Part shown: positions 51,851 to 64,000 of the stretch, piece after piece
Position numbering within the stretch: position 1 is the first letter of the stretch
Layout of the letters: the number at the start of each line of letters is the position of its first letter
Assembly: GCF_019578655.1 (NCBI RefSeq)
Contig: NC_063257.1
Coordinates: 6,138,001 to 6,202,000 of the forward strand
Direction of reading: 5' to 3'
From: Ricinus communis
Lineage: Eukaryota > Streptophyta > Magnoliopsida > Malpighiales > Euphorbiaceae
DNA: 64,000 nt
Program-made: the position numbers and the translations under genes
Notes under the pieces: generated by a model
What the model was told of the DNA's origin: nothing
Databases searched by the model: none
Seen by the model: the letters and a program-made list of their open reading frames with translations, nothing else

Positions 51851-54303
51851 CAGTTTTGGATCCAAACACATGGCCAAATCGATTTAAGAAACCGGGAATA
51901 TAAGTAGGTAATGCTTGGACTTTAGTCTAAAAGTATATTTAAAATTAATACATGTTTTTGTTGTTTAAATCTTTAAGACGCATTCGGAGATGTGGTGGTC
52001 TTTCTCGCACCTGATTTTTCAGGCCAACCATTTTTGTTTCTTATTTTCATTATTAAAATCCTTTCATTTTCTAGTTATCACCTGGTTTTTCAGGTCAATG
52101 TTTTTGTTTCTTTTAAAAGGAAAATTATTTGTTTAATTATAAATTTTAACTATTATATAACCTATTATGTTACAATTCTTGTTTTTTCTTAATAAAGCCG
52201 GGTCAAGAAGTCGGAAGAATCTTATAATTTATTTATTTTTTCTTAATATGGCCGGGAGATGTCGGAAATGGCCCTGTAATTACATGAGATATAAGAATTC
52301 TGCCTGTGTCTCTTCAGGGTAGTTTTGACTTTACGAATGCCAGAGCCAACAAAGGAATAAAAGTAAACAATTGCGGATTCCCAAATATCATGCCATTTCA
52401 GGTGAAAATATTCAATATTCAGTAAATTGAATGTGTATTCATAAATGGCAGACAATTTTCTTTTCTCCTTAAAAGATAAGATGCAGTGAAACTGAAGAGT
52501 ATATATGCATATCTAAATCTAAGACTTTTAAGAGATCTCACGCATTTTCAAACTTCAACAGCCCTTTGGAACCCATTCGTATGGCATTAGCAATGGCATA
52601 AATGAATGATACAAAGAAACAAAACATTTAGCTAAAAGTGGGTCATATTAGGGACAAATGAATTGGAACATAGATGAAGATAGCACATGATGAGGACGAG
52701 ACTGTCCTCTCATTTTAAAGGTAACATGCACTGAAGCACCTAAACATTATCGCCAAATGTATCCTATTTTGTTTCCATCCCATACAGAAGAATGGATGAA
52801 AACTCTAACAACAGAGATAGAGAGAGCACAACATAAAAATAAAACAAATGGAAGATTCCACACAACTTATTTCCATGGAAGATTATCGTATTGCATGGCC
52901 ATATCTTGTCAATGGACACCAAGACAATCTAATTTTACCCAACCTTCCCTGCACGAAAATGGAATTTCTGATAAAGGCCAAATAACCCTAATGAACTTGA
53001 ACTAAGTGTTTTTGGGATGCTTGGCTTGGCATCCCTCTACTATTACTGTTAGCATCATTTTCTTTTCCTCTCGTTTAGTTCACCATTCAATGACTATTCG
53101 CATTTGTCACTTGTGATTAGTCTCATAAACAAGGAGATTTTGAAAATAAATTTCTTACTAGTTCGCAATAAGCTCAATAAAAGCTCAAGTTCCATTGCAC
53201 ATGGTGGCACTACAGATTACTCTGGCCGCTCAGCAAGTATAATAATGTCAACATAAAACAGGACAGTACGCTAAAAGAATTTATCTTTCATTCCGCCAAA
53301 AATAAATAAATTGATAGTGATTCCATAGCTAAAGATGTATATACAAAGTCGGTAAAATTCACAAATGCCTCTAGTATTAGAGCATTGTTATACAAAATCC
53401 TGTACTCTCCTTCCTTTTTCTATACAGAGTCCAATGTTTCCCATCTGTTGTAGGCATGTTCCCTATTCTCTTACTTGCCTTCAAAAAGAACATAACTGGA
53501 AGAAAGAATATTTGGGTCAACCATCCACTGTCTTACATATCCCTTTAAAGATGTCATCCTAGTGCATCTGAATGTCCTGAAAATGTATGTAGCATCTTCC
53601 ATAGAAGAACTACAATAGAAGTGCTGACATTCCCAAGAATTAAGAACCTAGGAGTCAGCTTCCCATGCTTTAAGAAGAAAGCTATGATGGAAGTATGGAA
53701 TTAAATGACCGGGAAGCCTCCTAAAATCCACATCAACTAACTACTTCAGCCAAAAGTCAAAGTGGGCAAGTTTCCATTGCACATGGTGGCACTACAGATT
53801 CTAATAGTAAGAAGGCTTCTTGATACCGCCAATTGGTTCCTGCTATCATACAACCAGTGTCCATACAAAAACTCAGTGATCGACCGACAAAAGTTCAAGT
53901 TAGATCACATCCTACTGCATGGAACAATAATTTCTCACCTTCATACCTGTATGCTGGTGGATTAATGGTAGATATTCCATACTCACTCAAAGCACCCATC
54001 TCCCAGCAATAAATCACATCAACCAATCCAATCAAAATACATGGCAGGCAATCTACCATGGATATATTGCATAAGCAATAACCTTTACTTGGCCAGTCCA
54101 AGATAAAACAGCCAATCTGTGAAGCTTCTGTTTAGCAGATGCAATCAGCACAGGAACCAGAGCCAGGCACCTGTCTCAGAGTGTGTTTAGCCATATTCCA
54201 AGGACCTCCTGGCACTAAAAAACAGCATCAACTGCGGGAATTCAATTGTGCAGAAAGCTACCAGCAGTGCCAAAAGAATTTGTTGAGGCAATCACCAAAA
54301 CAG
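51851..54303. other. Intergenic and helicase 3' flank
   Basis: No gene is supported. The right part should hold the 3' UTR of the helicase gene, transcribed leftwards. It contains a pair of near-perfect direct repeats of about 33 bases near 53186 and 53767. Confidence 0.45.
53186..53800. repeat. Pair of ~33-bp direct repeats, 582 bp apart
   Basis: The 28-base core 53191-53218 (starting TCCATTGCACATGGTGGCAC) recurs identically at 53773-53800. With the preceding CAAGTT or CAAGTTT the match extends to about 33 bases, with one T-run difference. The flanks beyond are unrelated. Confidence 0.85.
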
Positions 54304-57300
54304 CTAGGACTCTCTTTCCCACAAACCCAGAAGAACTCTGCTTCTTCTGTATGCCATATTAGGCATCTCTTGATTTATCGCCTGATTGATCAAAGTCATC
54401 TAATGAATTATCCATTAGTGGTTTAAACGGCCTATAATTCCCATTCCTAGAAATTACAGGTGCACCTGAACTGTCATCATCTTCTGAAGGTGTTCCAGAT
54501 CTGGCCTCCATGTGCAAATCCATAGATCTGTGCCTTGGTCCACCTAACCTCGAACCCCTGGTGTTGGAGGAGCCTTTGCCCTGATTTCCCTTTGAGACAA
54601 AAAACTCTTTAGGCAGAGATTCCATGTCCATATAGCAATTCCTTGCCTTAGCATCATCAATCAATGCAGCCCAGTCATCAGATTTCACCAGAGAATTGCA
54701 TTTCCATGACCTGTTAAAATCCAGTTTAAAATATGAGCTTTGGTGTGTGAATCTGTGTGTTGGCGCTAGGTGATTTGGGTGGTATAGTGCAACCAACAAT
54801 TCAAATTAAAAGAAACAAAAGAAAATAGAAAACCATACCCATAGAGCCCTTCTTGCCCGTAAGAGCAACATTCATTCGGCCGGATATCAGCAACAAAACC
54901 AACACTGTGATTTGAGGCACGTACACAGGACATAATAATGACATCACGTTCCTGCCCTTGAAAAGCATCTACAGTATTGATATAGATGTCCTTCCTTCTT
55001 CTGACTTTAATATTGCTGCAAATTCATGTTGAAGGCATTTCAATTGCAACTTATATGGTGTAATTATGCCAACAGATATTCTCCCCAGACCCAATGACTT
55101 CAGAGTTTTCTGAAGATGCTCGTATAACTGGAAACAAAACTGTGCTTCATGAACATTCTGGAAAGAGACAGATCCGCTCTGTGGGACTCCCGCCCATAAG
55201 TAACATCATAAAATAGATATGGTCTAAGTAAAGGATCCTTGTAGTACATCTCATCGGGCAAGTTAACAACACTTTCACTATCAGTAAGACGGCTTTGGTA
55301 GAAGTGCCGTGAAGGAAATCTCAATTTGAGGATGCATCCTATACTGCACAGATAACAACATTGTTGGACATCCTGCTTGCTGAAACCTTTCAAAAGACTT
55401 CTGCTATACATTAAGGTCCCAGCTGCCTTGCTGATAACGGTTGCAGGAAGCTGTTGGGGATCCCCACAAGAACACACCGTGGAGCACCGAGAGCTAGGGA
55501 GGAAGAACAGCTACTTCGCTGGCTTGAGCAGCCTCATCAATAACTACCATATCAAAACCATGTGTCAGAGAACAACTTATGCACCACTGCTTGAGACGGT
55601 GGTGAAGACAATCTCAGCCTCATTGGCAAAACTTGCCTCCAAACTAGCACGGGCTTCCTCCATATTGAAGTTGCTACCAGCACGGAACCTGGCTTCCAAA
55701 ATGAGAAGACGAAATCTCAACTAGAACTTTATCCCTGCTTTCAACAGCTGCTGCAAGGTTCTGCAGCAGTGCATCTCGGTTTTGGTCCCTAGCAATGAGA
55801 ACATCAGGATCAACACCAACGGATCCCGCGAACGACCATCAGCAGCTGCCATAGAAAGCTTGTTTTGAAGATCAGCTATTTGTGCAGAGAAATAGGCTTC
55901 CTGACCTCTTAAATCTTGCATCCATTTTGAGACTTCCTCACGGCTCTTGATCAACAGTTGTTCAGTTCTCCTCTCAACAGAAACTGCCTGAGCAGCACGT
56001 GATTGTGAATCAACACCAACTCTGGCTACATCAGGCCGATAAACTTTCATCTCACCATCAATGAATCCACGATCAAGAACTCGTGCAAGAAGCTCATCTG
56101 TTGCAGCATTGAAGGAGCACAAACTAACATTCTGGGCTTTGGACAAAGCTTTGAAAGTGAGCGGAAGAGATTCTGGTCCATGTTATGAAGAACTTCATCA
56201 ATGGAACCCATTGCAATGTTGTCAGGATTGCTCTCATTGGCTTGCTTGTAGCTCTGGGGTGCTAGTTTCTTAAGCAAAGAAGTATAGTAGTGCTGATACT
56301 GAACCAGATGGATCACATTTAGCATTCCCCAGACTGTGTGCGGCCTTACCTGTTCCTGGAGGCCCTTGAACAAGAGTAAAGGGCCATGGATCTTGCCTCT
56401 TTGTCATACCACTACTTGTACCAGCAGCTGTATGCATTGCAGCCCATTGAATTGCCGCCAGCTGGGGTCCATTGAAGGTCCTATGCAAATGATCAGCAAA
56501 ATTCTGTGTGAAGCATTCAGGCATGGCAGGGATCTGTTGCTCATATTTTGGAAAGTGTTCAGGACTGGGCTTCAGGATAGCAGTTTGCATCTACAAGAAA
56601 CAGAAGCTAGATCGTAAGTTCCTAGTGATTTGTAAACCAGAAAAAAACCTAGAGCACTTGAAAGGAAATTTGGCTCTCACCTGGGAATTGAGGCGGCAGA
56701 ATGCATGCAAGGCAACATATTCCGCTGAGTGGTTGCTAACGAACCAAGTACAGTTAGAAACCACGTGCCTCTTGGCTGGAGTTTCCTCAGAATGTGATCT
56801 TCATCTCCCTTGCTGTTGAGAAAAAAAAACAACAACAAACATTGAATAAAGAGAACATAACTCTAATAACTACTTGATAAAACAAGATAGGAAGCAGCCA
56901 AACAATGCTCTGAAGAAGAAATTAAAGCATCTAAAATAACCTGTAAGGGTCATATGAGTCCCCAACAAAAAGTGGAGGATTGCACCAGGAGGATCACGAG
57001 TATCCAGAGAAATATGCCGTCTAACAGTACCCGCCACGCGTCCACCGATCTCAGGTTCATCATCATCTTCATTTGTTGAGTTGTTCCTCTTGGATCTGAC
57101 TGCTTGACATGAAGAGAATTTGCATTTGTCAAATATAAAAGCCAAAAGAACTAAATCCCATAGGATGAATCAAAATAGCAAGACATGCAACAGCTATAAC
57201 AAACCTGTTCCAGGCCTTGGGGTTGAAAGAACTGCAACATCACCCTCCTTAAATGTCCATTTAAACTCATTAACTGGCAGGACTATCACATCATACCATC

Positions 57301-59839
57301 CTATCCCCACAAGTAAAAATTTCACCCAGTCAAAAATTTCAAACAAAATATAAATTAATGCACTATGCATGCATCATCTCCGTACCTCTTTCACGTCTTT
57401 CAATGCTCTTTACGCTGAACCATTACATGGGCATTAGTTTCAGTCAACTCTTCCCATGTGCTATAAAGTTGTGCTCGGCATTCTTCAAAAAGCAAAGGTT
57501 CAAATACCCTGACATACTCTTCAACAGACTCAAACCGCCCAGGAACACATTGGAGCTCGGAGTCCTCTGAGGCACATTAAGATTAACGGATCAGATTCAG
57601 ATAATATAACACCAAAAAGTGGTAGTGAAAGAAAACCTAAAAGCTACCAATCACGAAGAAAGGAACAACAATCACTACAAAGTGAATATAACAGCCTCTA
57701 AAACCCAGAGGCCAAAAACAAAGAAGAGAGGACATCGATATAAGTAAATAATTCTCAAAATACTACTATAGTACTAGCAAAATCAAGAAGTGAATATTAT
57801 ACTCCTAAACTGCATGTGAAATTGCGAGAACTTCTTTGAAACTCATTCGTAGTTAAAGCATGCATGAACCTTAATGCATGTTGCAAACAAGAAATTTTAA
57901 TTAGAAGAAGTCAACGCTAGAGAATTAGAGAAACTGAAGTTGGTGGTGAAAATTTGAACAGCAATAACTTAATCACAAGCTTATTTCATGGGTTCAATTA
58001 ATCTTCCATCCAACAGGCTCTCCGGACGGTTGATTGCCGCCCAGCACATGTAGCTGTGTATCTCCTCTGCTGTGCGTGGGCCTGAGCAATACAAACATCA
58101 GCTTTTACTTATTGAAGGACAAGTACAAAATATCCTAACTGACTTACAACTCCAAAACCGAATGGGGAAGGAAAATTTGATAAAGGAGTGAGAACATGAA
58201 CAACAATTCAATTGCTAAGCAAACAGATGCTCCATTTTAAACTATTTGGCCAGGTTTTCAAGCAAGTGGCTGATAATATCTGGTCATAACCCTATGCCGT
58301 TTTAGAGATTTTGGAAGAGGATAGAGCGTGAGGTTACTGTGTCCTTGTAGTTTTATAACCCATCCTCTATGCCAAAAAATTTTAAAAAATAAAATAAACA
58401 AAATAAGGGAGGGTCTACAGGAACAGTAAAGAACATACATTTCCTTTTATCAGGATATCCAACATTCTTGGTCACAAGCAAAGAGACATGCATATTTCAC
58501 ATTAAATACCTGGGTGATGCCAGAACTTCTCATTAGTCACCTCCCTTATGAGTCTTTCAACCGATGTGTCTTGATATGAGGTACTACTGATAACAGCTGG
58601 CTTCTTGGCAGGAAGGTTTTCTTGTTCCCCAACTTAGAATCTATGGAACTTTGACTCATTAGAGCCAGCTTCCTATTAGAGAATTGTGAGTTTTTGGCTG
58701 CCTCAAGTCAGCAGGCTGCTTCCATGAACTCTGTCTTGGAATCGGTGGCAGCTGTCCTTCTGCAGGAAAATCCATGTCACTGTTTGGCCTCCTCACCTTT
58801 GCTAATTGTCCGAGTTCATATCACCATTATATTCATTTTTCAGATGACAGGATTCTGCAGAAGTCCCCTTCATTGCATGATAGGTCAACATGCTTCTCAC
58901 CAACATGTTCAGCAGGTGGAGGGGCAGTGCGAACTTCCTTGACAGTACGGATGGTAGTTGACTGCCTTCTAGGTGTTGAAGATTTAATAGCACCTGCTTG
59001 CTTCACTTCATCTATATTTATTAACATGGTTTGTCTATTACGCTTCTTCCCTAGCATTGCCTCTTTATGTTGGTCTATCTTCCTCTTCCCCATTATTGGC
59101 ATATTTAAGTGCATGATTTGCTTCAATACCTTTAACTTCTCTTGCTTTTGGAACTAATGCAATTTCTTCCTGGCCATCTATGGACACATCACCATTAGCA
59201 TTGCCATCCGAATTTCGGCTACTGGTACTTTTCTGATCATTTAAACCATGCTCTGACCCCTGTAAAGCACGGCCACTGCTTTCGACCCTGGTATTATCAG
59301 TAATCTTGGTGTTGCTGAAATTGTTCTCAGTACCCATACCAGAAGTACTAGATCCCATCAATTCATACCTCCCTGGTCTTGTACAGCTTTTCCCAGCTCA
59401 TGGAGACTACTGCCTGCAGATGCAACAGTAGAACCTTCTATGTCAGACCACTCTCCTCTTCCCTTTCTACAGCTTCAGGATCTGTAGAGCCTGAAACTAA
59501 CGATGGCGCCGCATTTTTGTCATCACCATTGCTTGATTGTCTTGACGAAGATAACTTGGGATTCTGATCCCCTGCCTCTTCTGTTGAGAACCTGCTTCAG
59601 GGCCTTGAGCAACTTTGGGCCGAATAAAAGGCTGAAAACCCGACACAGAAGATGCATGTGAGAAAGCATTATTATTTTTTATACCTTGGGGACCTACTGA
59701 TGCTGCAAACAAGTCAGAAGTATTTGGATTTACAGAGGAAGTGCCTTCTGCGGCTGCAAGCAGACGACACGATCAGTCTCCTCATCATCCTCAGCAGGGG
59801 TTCATTAAGATCAAATAGTAGCCTTCCTCGAGAACCCAT
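54304..59839 (-). CDS. SEN1/UPF1-like superfamily 1 RNA/DNA helicase (At4g30100/At2g19120 type)
   Basis: Coding exons: 58510-59839, 57386-57566, 57205-57300, 56941-57099, 56681-56812, 54839-56590 and about 54304-54710, roughly 1,350 residues once run gaps are allowed for. The N-terminus is MGSRGRLLFDLNEP and is followed by a long acidic, Ser-rich low-complexity region (REEGEWSDIEG, GKKRNRQTMLI). Then come REVTNEKFWHHP, a UPF1-type beta-barrel (WYDVIVLPVNEFKWTFKEGD), FNGPQLAAIQWAA and Walker A GPPGTGK. Motif Ia is CAPSNAATDELLARVL, Walker B is VVIDEAAQA, and motif III is GDPQQLPATV. Motifs V-VI are VDAFQGQERDVIIMSCVRA and MNVALTRARRAL. Family members act in RNA surveillance, transcription termination or R-loop removal in the nucleus. 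More than ten one-base gaps, nearly all in runs, break the frame. A one-base excess follows GPPGTGK (about 56340), and a TAA occurs at 54359-54361. The leader exon and promoter lie at 61007-61138. Confidence 0.88.
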
Positions 59840-61006
59840 TTCATATGTAAATGCATACAAAATAAATAGCCTATCCAAAAGAAATTTAACTGTCTGTATA
59901 TGTGTTTTCTTCTTAGCAAACAATGTCAACCTTAAAGACATAAAGGGCGTCCAACAAATCAGTCAACAGAGTTCTACAAGCATTTTCAGATCTGCAAATA
60001 AAGGTCATAAAAAGCAATATTTCAATGAAAAGACTACAGCAAATGTCAACATGACAAACAAATTTACAGGACAGCATACAAATAGTATGTTCACATAGAA
60101 CGGTTGTAACTTCAGATTCAACTCAATCAGACTCCCACTACCTACCTTCTACAAGTGCCAGAAAACTACCACAGACTAGAAACTAGACACCAGGAAATCA
60201 CACAACCAAGTTCACAATGCACATCATACAGTGTATAAGCAAGACCTTTTCTCTTTATCTGTTTTCCAAATTACACTCGAAAAATATGACTAATACTAAG
60301 GAAACAATGCCCTAATGCGACCAGCTTCATTCCATTTCCAGAATGAATTGGCGCAAAGCAAACTGCTAAGCAAGCGACAACAATAATCAAAAGCAACATC
60401 AATTACCCATTCACATTGACATAATCTAACATCCAGTATAATATTCACATTGCATAACAAACAAAGAACCTAACTTTACACTGGAGGAAAATCTAAAAAA
60501 AAAAGAAACTAATAAAAGCTCAGAGCATAAACCAAATAAACTACCATAAGAATAACTTCATCAATCTATAGATTCAACCAAATAATAACTCAAATACCTT
60601 TCAGATGCAGCAAAACAGCACTCACTACTTCAACTGTATAATAAAACAAATCAACCAGATCGAGACAACTTAATTTCACCATAAATAAAAAAGAAACAAA
60701 TGGCCAATATCACAATCCCTAAGCAAGTTTCTAGGGTTCGCATATTAATCCCAAATTATAATCCACAATCTCTCCACAAATCAACAAAATCGATCATTGC
60801 TCTCTAATTGCACTAAACCTTTAACAGATCAATCTTTGCCAACTCTCGCATTAATCTCATAGGCAAACGCTGGATTTACTATTTCACATCTTCTTTTTCT
60901 TTTCTTTTTCTAATTCTTCTTTCCTAACCCAATTTGAAAAATTAATAATATTAATATGTCAAAGAAACGATAGTATATGTAATTGGGAAATAGAAGAAAC
61001 TATTAC
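59840..61006 (-). other. Helicase 5' UTR intron region
   Basis: Between the coding start (59839) and the donor at 61006 the minus strand has no coding potential. A 5' UTR intron is expected here; its acceptor cannot be fixed. The part from 60319 onwards is shared with the left end of the window. Confidence 0.45.
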
Positions 61007-61105
61007 CTGTTTTTCGAGCTATACTTGAATCTCTATTCTAGAGAAACGTTTTAGTAGATAGAGAGAGAAGGGTGGCTCCCAAATATATAAGCTAATGAAA
61101 AATAT
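61007..61105 (-). other. Helicase 5' UTR exon 1 (right copy)
   Basis: The exon ends at 61007 (ACAG followed by GTAAT on the minus strand). It begins about 30 bases below the TATA box at 61131-61138. The leader is AG- and CT-rich. It is the same exon as 696-795. Start inferred from TATA spacing. Confidence 0.5.
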
Positions 61106-61130
61106 GAAGAGAGAGGGTTATGGTTACGGC

Positions 61131-61138
61131 TTTATATA
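61131..61138 (-). promoter_or_regulatory. TATA box of helicase gene (right copy)
   Basis: TATATAAA on the minus strand, with CCTATATAAAGCC around it, lies upstream of the leader exon and on the coding strand of the helicase. A G-box CACGTG lies about 480 bases further upstream at 61617-61622. Confidence 0.6.
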
Positions 61139-64000
61139 GGAAATAACGAGCCTTCTCTCACCGGCCGTTTTCTCTTTCCGGTTACCGTTAAATTGTTCCC
61201 GGTTATAAATTTTTTCTATTATTTTATTTATCCCTAATGATTTTCCAATTTACAGATCTATCCTTTGTTTGGTTTCCAATTACACTCTCTGTCCCGTCCG
61301 TGTTTCGGATTTACCATATTCTGTGTTCGGATTAGATTTGAGGGTAATTATGGGATTCGGGTGTGTGATTAACATAATTTGGCTATTTTGACTTGGGTGT
61401 ATGTCACTTGGACAAAAGAATCTTATACTTGAGATACAATTGGACGTTGATCTGCTTTTAAAGTGGGTCCCAATGGATGCCACGTAGATAAAAATTCATT
61501 AAGTGGAGAATTAACGTGACGCGTGTTAATTGACGAGAAAGGTTTTCCCATTTTTAGTGAATAGATGATGGTTGTAGGGTAATCTAGGAATTTAAATAAA
61601 AGAGATGGGTATAATTCACGTGCTTAAGGCGTAGGAAGACTACACACAGTCCTATTATAGGTCATATTTCAGGGACTTGTTCATGTGCATAAGTCTAGTT
61701 GGAAATTTACGAGATTGCCACTGGAGATTTGAGATTGGAGGGTGGGCTACACGCGTCAATAATGCGGGTAGGAGAAGGATAGGTTTCATATGTTAGGGTT
61801 CTCTGTTCCTTTCCATGCTCCCTTTCGATTTCTTGGTAAATAAATCACCAATCCAAGCATGGGTTATAACCTAATCATGATTTTAAAGATTGTGAAAGGG
61901 GATTGGATGAGAAACAAAACAAAAGCATATGTGAATTATGACTCCGGCTACAGTGGTTTTCTTTTATTATTTTTTACTGGTAATGCTATTGTTATTTTCT
62001 TTATATCTATTTTTAGAATTTTATGGATTTTTTTACATTACATCTTATTAAACGTACAGGAACAAGTTTGCGCTTTCTCCTTAAAAGAAAAGTCAATTAA
62101 AATAATATAATTTAATATTTTAATTTAGTGATAAACTATAATTATTTTAGAAACAGACTGTGTGAGTAGTGATTTAAATTTTACTAAATTAAACAAAATA
62201 AAATATATATAAAGGTAAAATCAATGCAAGGTTGATAGAGGTTATTTTTACATGTTAAAAAATGTGGTTATAAACACATTCATTAAAGACAATCTGACTA
62301 GTGGTTCCAATTTAGTTTATGGTCCTTTGTGCAAAAAATAAAAAATAAAAAAGAAGAAGAAAGCTATTTAAAATGAAATGGGATTTGAATATGAGTGGTT
62401 TAACATGATACTGTGGGAGTTAGCTATCCTAAGAGGGCAGGTGCTGTTTCTTTCTAAGGTTTTTCCTCTGTTTTATTATAAATAAATAAATAAAAATTGA
62501 AATGTGATTTGAATATGAGAGATCTCATTAGAATCTAAAAGTTTTGAATTTCTTTTTGGACCATTACTTAAATGTCCTGTTTGAGAGACATAACAGTTAT
62601 ATGGTAGCAGCTAGTGACTGAAGTGTCAAGGCTGATTTAAAAGGCTAATAGTATTATTCATTTACCTTGCACCAAATCAAGCTAGCACATCATTGATAAC
62701 TCTTCAAATAAAAATAAATATTTGTTATATAAGAATATTTCACTTTCAAATTAATCACTTTTTATCTTCTTTTTTTTAAAAAAAAAAAAAAACATAATCA
62801 CTTACTTATTCTGGGTCAAAAGAGAAAAGCCAGGAAAGAAATAATTAAATAATATGTTGCATGTTCACATTTGTGGTTGGCATGGCATCTTGTTGACAAA
62901 GTTTTGGCTTCAGCATATTATTATGATGTCCTTTAGCTGCTCTTTGAATTGAGAACTTCTTAGATCTTTGCAAACAAATTGCCCTTCAAATGCACCATGC
63001 AAAATTACGCCTCCTAGTAAAAATTGGCAAACCCTTTTTTTTTTTTTTTTTGAGAATTTAAAGTGGCGAATATTTGATGCTGTTAGTTACCTTATGATAC
63101 TCTTATAATTAATATATTTGGTAAATAAATTTTTATTAATTAATAGTAATTATTAATTTATTAAATATTACATATAAAAAGATAAAGTATATATAATAAA
63201 ATAAGATGTAAAGGTTAAAACCTAATGTAATCTAATGCACTTTGAAATATGCACTGAATTATGTTTTTCAGTGACTTTTCTTTTACATTCACAAACACGT
63301 GGATACACATTATCCTTGTTGTTGTTATTTAGGAGATGGGTTAGACAAAGCATCTCAATATTACACCAAATAGGTGCTACATGTATATTCTTGTCATTTA
63401 TGGGAAATCTTGCCTAATTTCTCACAATGGTGGTGTCTGTGTCTTTATTTGCTTCTATGATTCTGTCAAAAATAAAATAATTGAAGTTTTCATCTACCCA
63501 AAAATAATTATATATAAAAGAAGTGCCCATTAAAGTTAATGGAAAACAAGCAAAATTAGAGGTGTTTGATATTTTTTAAATTATAATTTTATTTTTAGTA
63601 CCGTTTATTTCAAGAAGTAGTTTATACAACTGAGAAAAGATTTGACCAACATAATCTTAAAGGCTTAATCATTGGATTTTTGCAGGACTGAGGAAAATTA
63701 TTGATGCAATTAACTATAATATATAAGTTGGTACAGCCGTTCAAATAAATTATCATAACTGGCTACTTTTTTTCACTCGTATAATAATAAAATACTTCGT
63801 GTAAAAATAATATGTTGCAATTAAAATAAAAGATGTGTAAAAATTGGGTTGTAGAGTTACTAAAATACAATAAGAAAAATAGTATTGACTTCCATTATAC
63901 TCTGGTTGATGATTAAACTAATGTGGTTTGGTGCGCCTCTGTGGTTGGCCAGCATTTATTAAGAATTTTAAAACTACTACACTTATTATGCCTGTAGCAT

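Larger units (their letters stand above)
60319..64000. repeat. Long direct repeat, right copy
   Basis: This is the counterpart of 1-3725, same orientation, starting GACCAGCTTC and running to the window end. It has consistently shorter runs (for example 10 A in place of 13 near 60497, GGG in place of GGGG near 61071 and 61578) and CACGTGC in place of CACGTGTGC. Here the repeat joins directly to the helicase gene, so this copy shows the natural context of the promoter. Confidence 0.95.

Noticed and set aside
57990..58090. GC-richer segment with acceptor-like sequence inside helicase intron 2
   Set aside because: Exons on either side join in phase without it, and its translation does not resemble the family.
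1..64000. CRISPR arrays, tRNA and rRNA genes
   Set aside because: No regularly spaced repeats, tRNA B-box context or rRNA core motifs were seen on either strand.

Overview
The window reads as nuclear DNA of a flowering plant, most likely a core eudicot. It is AT-rich, its genes are split by short GT-AG introns, it carries LINE and LTR debris, and every recognisable protein is a plant family. Gene order supports this: FLZ zinc finger, Ole e 1-like protein, phosphoglycerate mutase and beta-xylosidase lie together as in Arabidopsis At1g78020-At1g78060. FLZ, phosphoglycerate mutase and a SEC14-like gene recall the sister block At1g22160-At1g22180. A rosid is plausible, but the species cannot be read from the sequence.

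Layout from left to right: 1-3725 is one copy of a long direct repeat holding the promoter and 5' UTR exon of a helicase gene. 3726-8605 is AT-rich DNA with nested degenerate repeats, then a LINE relic split by an LTR-like element. 9109-11167 (+) is a Cdc1/PGAP5-type metallophosphoesterase-like membrane protein. 12293-15502 (-) is a GH3 beta-xylosidase (BXL7 type), followed by a relic of a second copy. 17017-19520 (-) is a plastid-type phosphoglycerate mutase. 25246-26336 (-) is an Ole e 1-like secreted protein. 28661-30400 (+) is a decayed GH5 exo-1,3-beta-glucanase. 36594-37289 (+) is an FLZ zinc-finger gene. 46604-47103 is a 500-N gap. 47209-50052 (-) is a SEC14/CRAL-TRIO protein. 54304-59839 (-) is a large SEN1/UPF1-like helicase whose promoter lies in the second copy of the direct repeat (60319-64000).

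Two assembly-level signals dominate. First, the window begins and ends with the same sequence of about 3.7 kb, differing only in the length of short runs. Together with the exactly 500-N gap this suggests that the pieces 1-46603 and 47104-64000 really overlap end to end in the opposite order; a true 60-kb tandem duplication is the alternative. Second, nearly all genes are interrupted by 1-base deletions inside homopolymers. In the beta-xylosidase ten such deletions, once allowed for, bring all six exons back into phase. Most of the apparent frameshifts are therefore probably base-calling errors. I found no CRISPR array, no tRNA or rRNA gene and no convincing new biological system. The most interesting biology is the metallophosphoesterase relative that lacks several expected metal ligands, the relic of a second xylosidase, and the eroded GH5 gene. 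The genes share no single pathway, although several act on or in the cell wall (BXL, GH5, Ole e 1-like).
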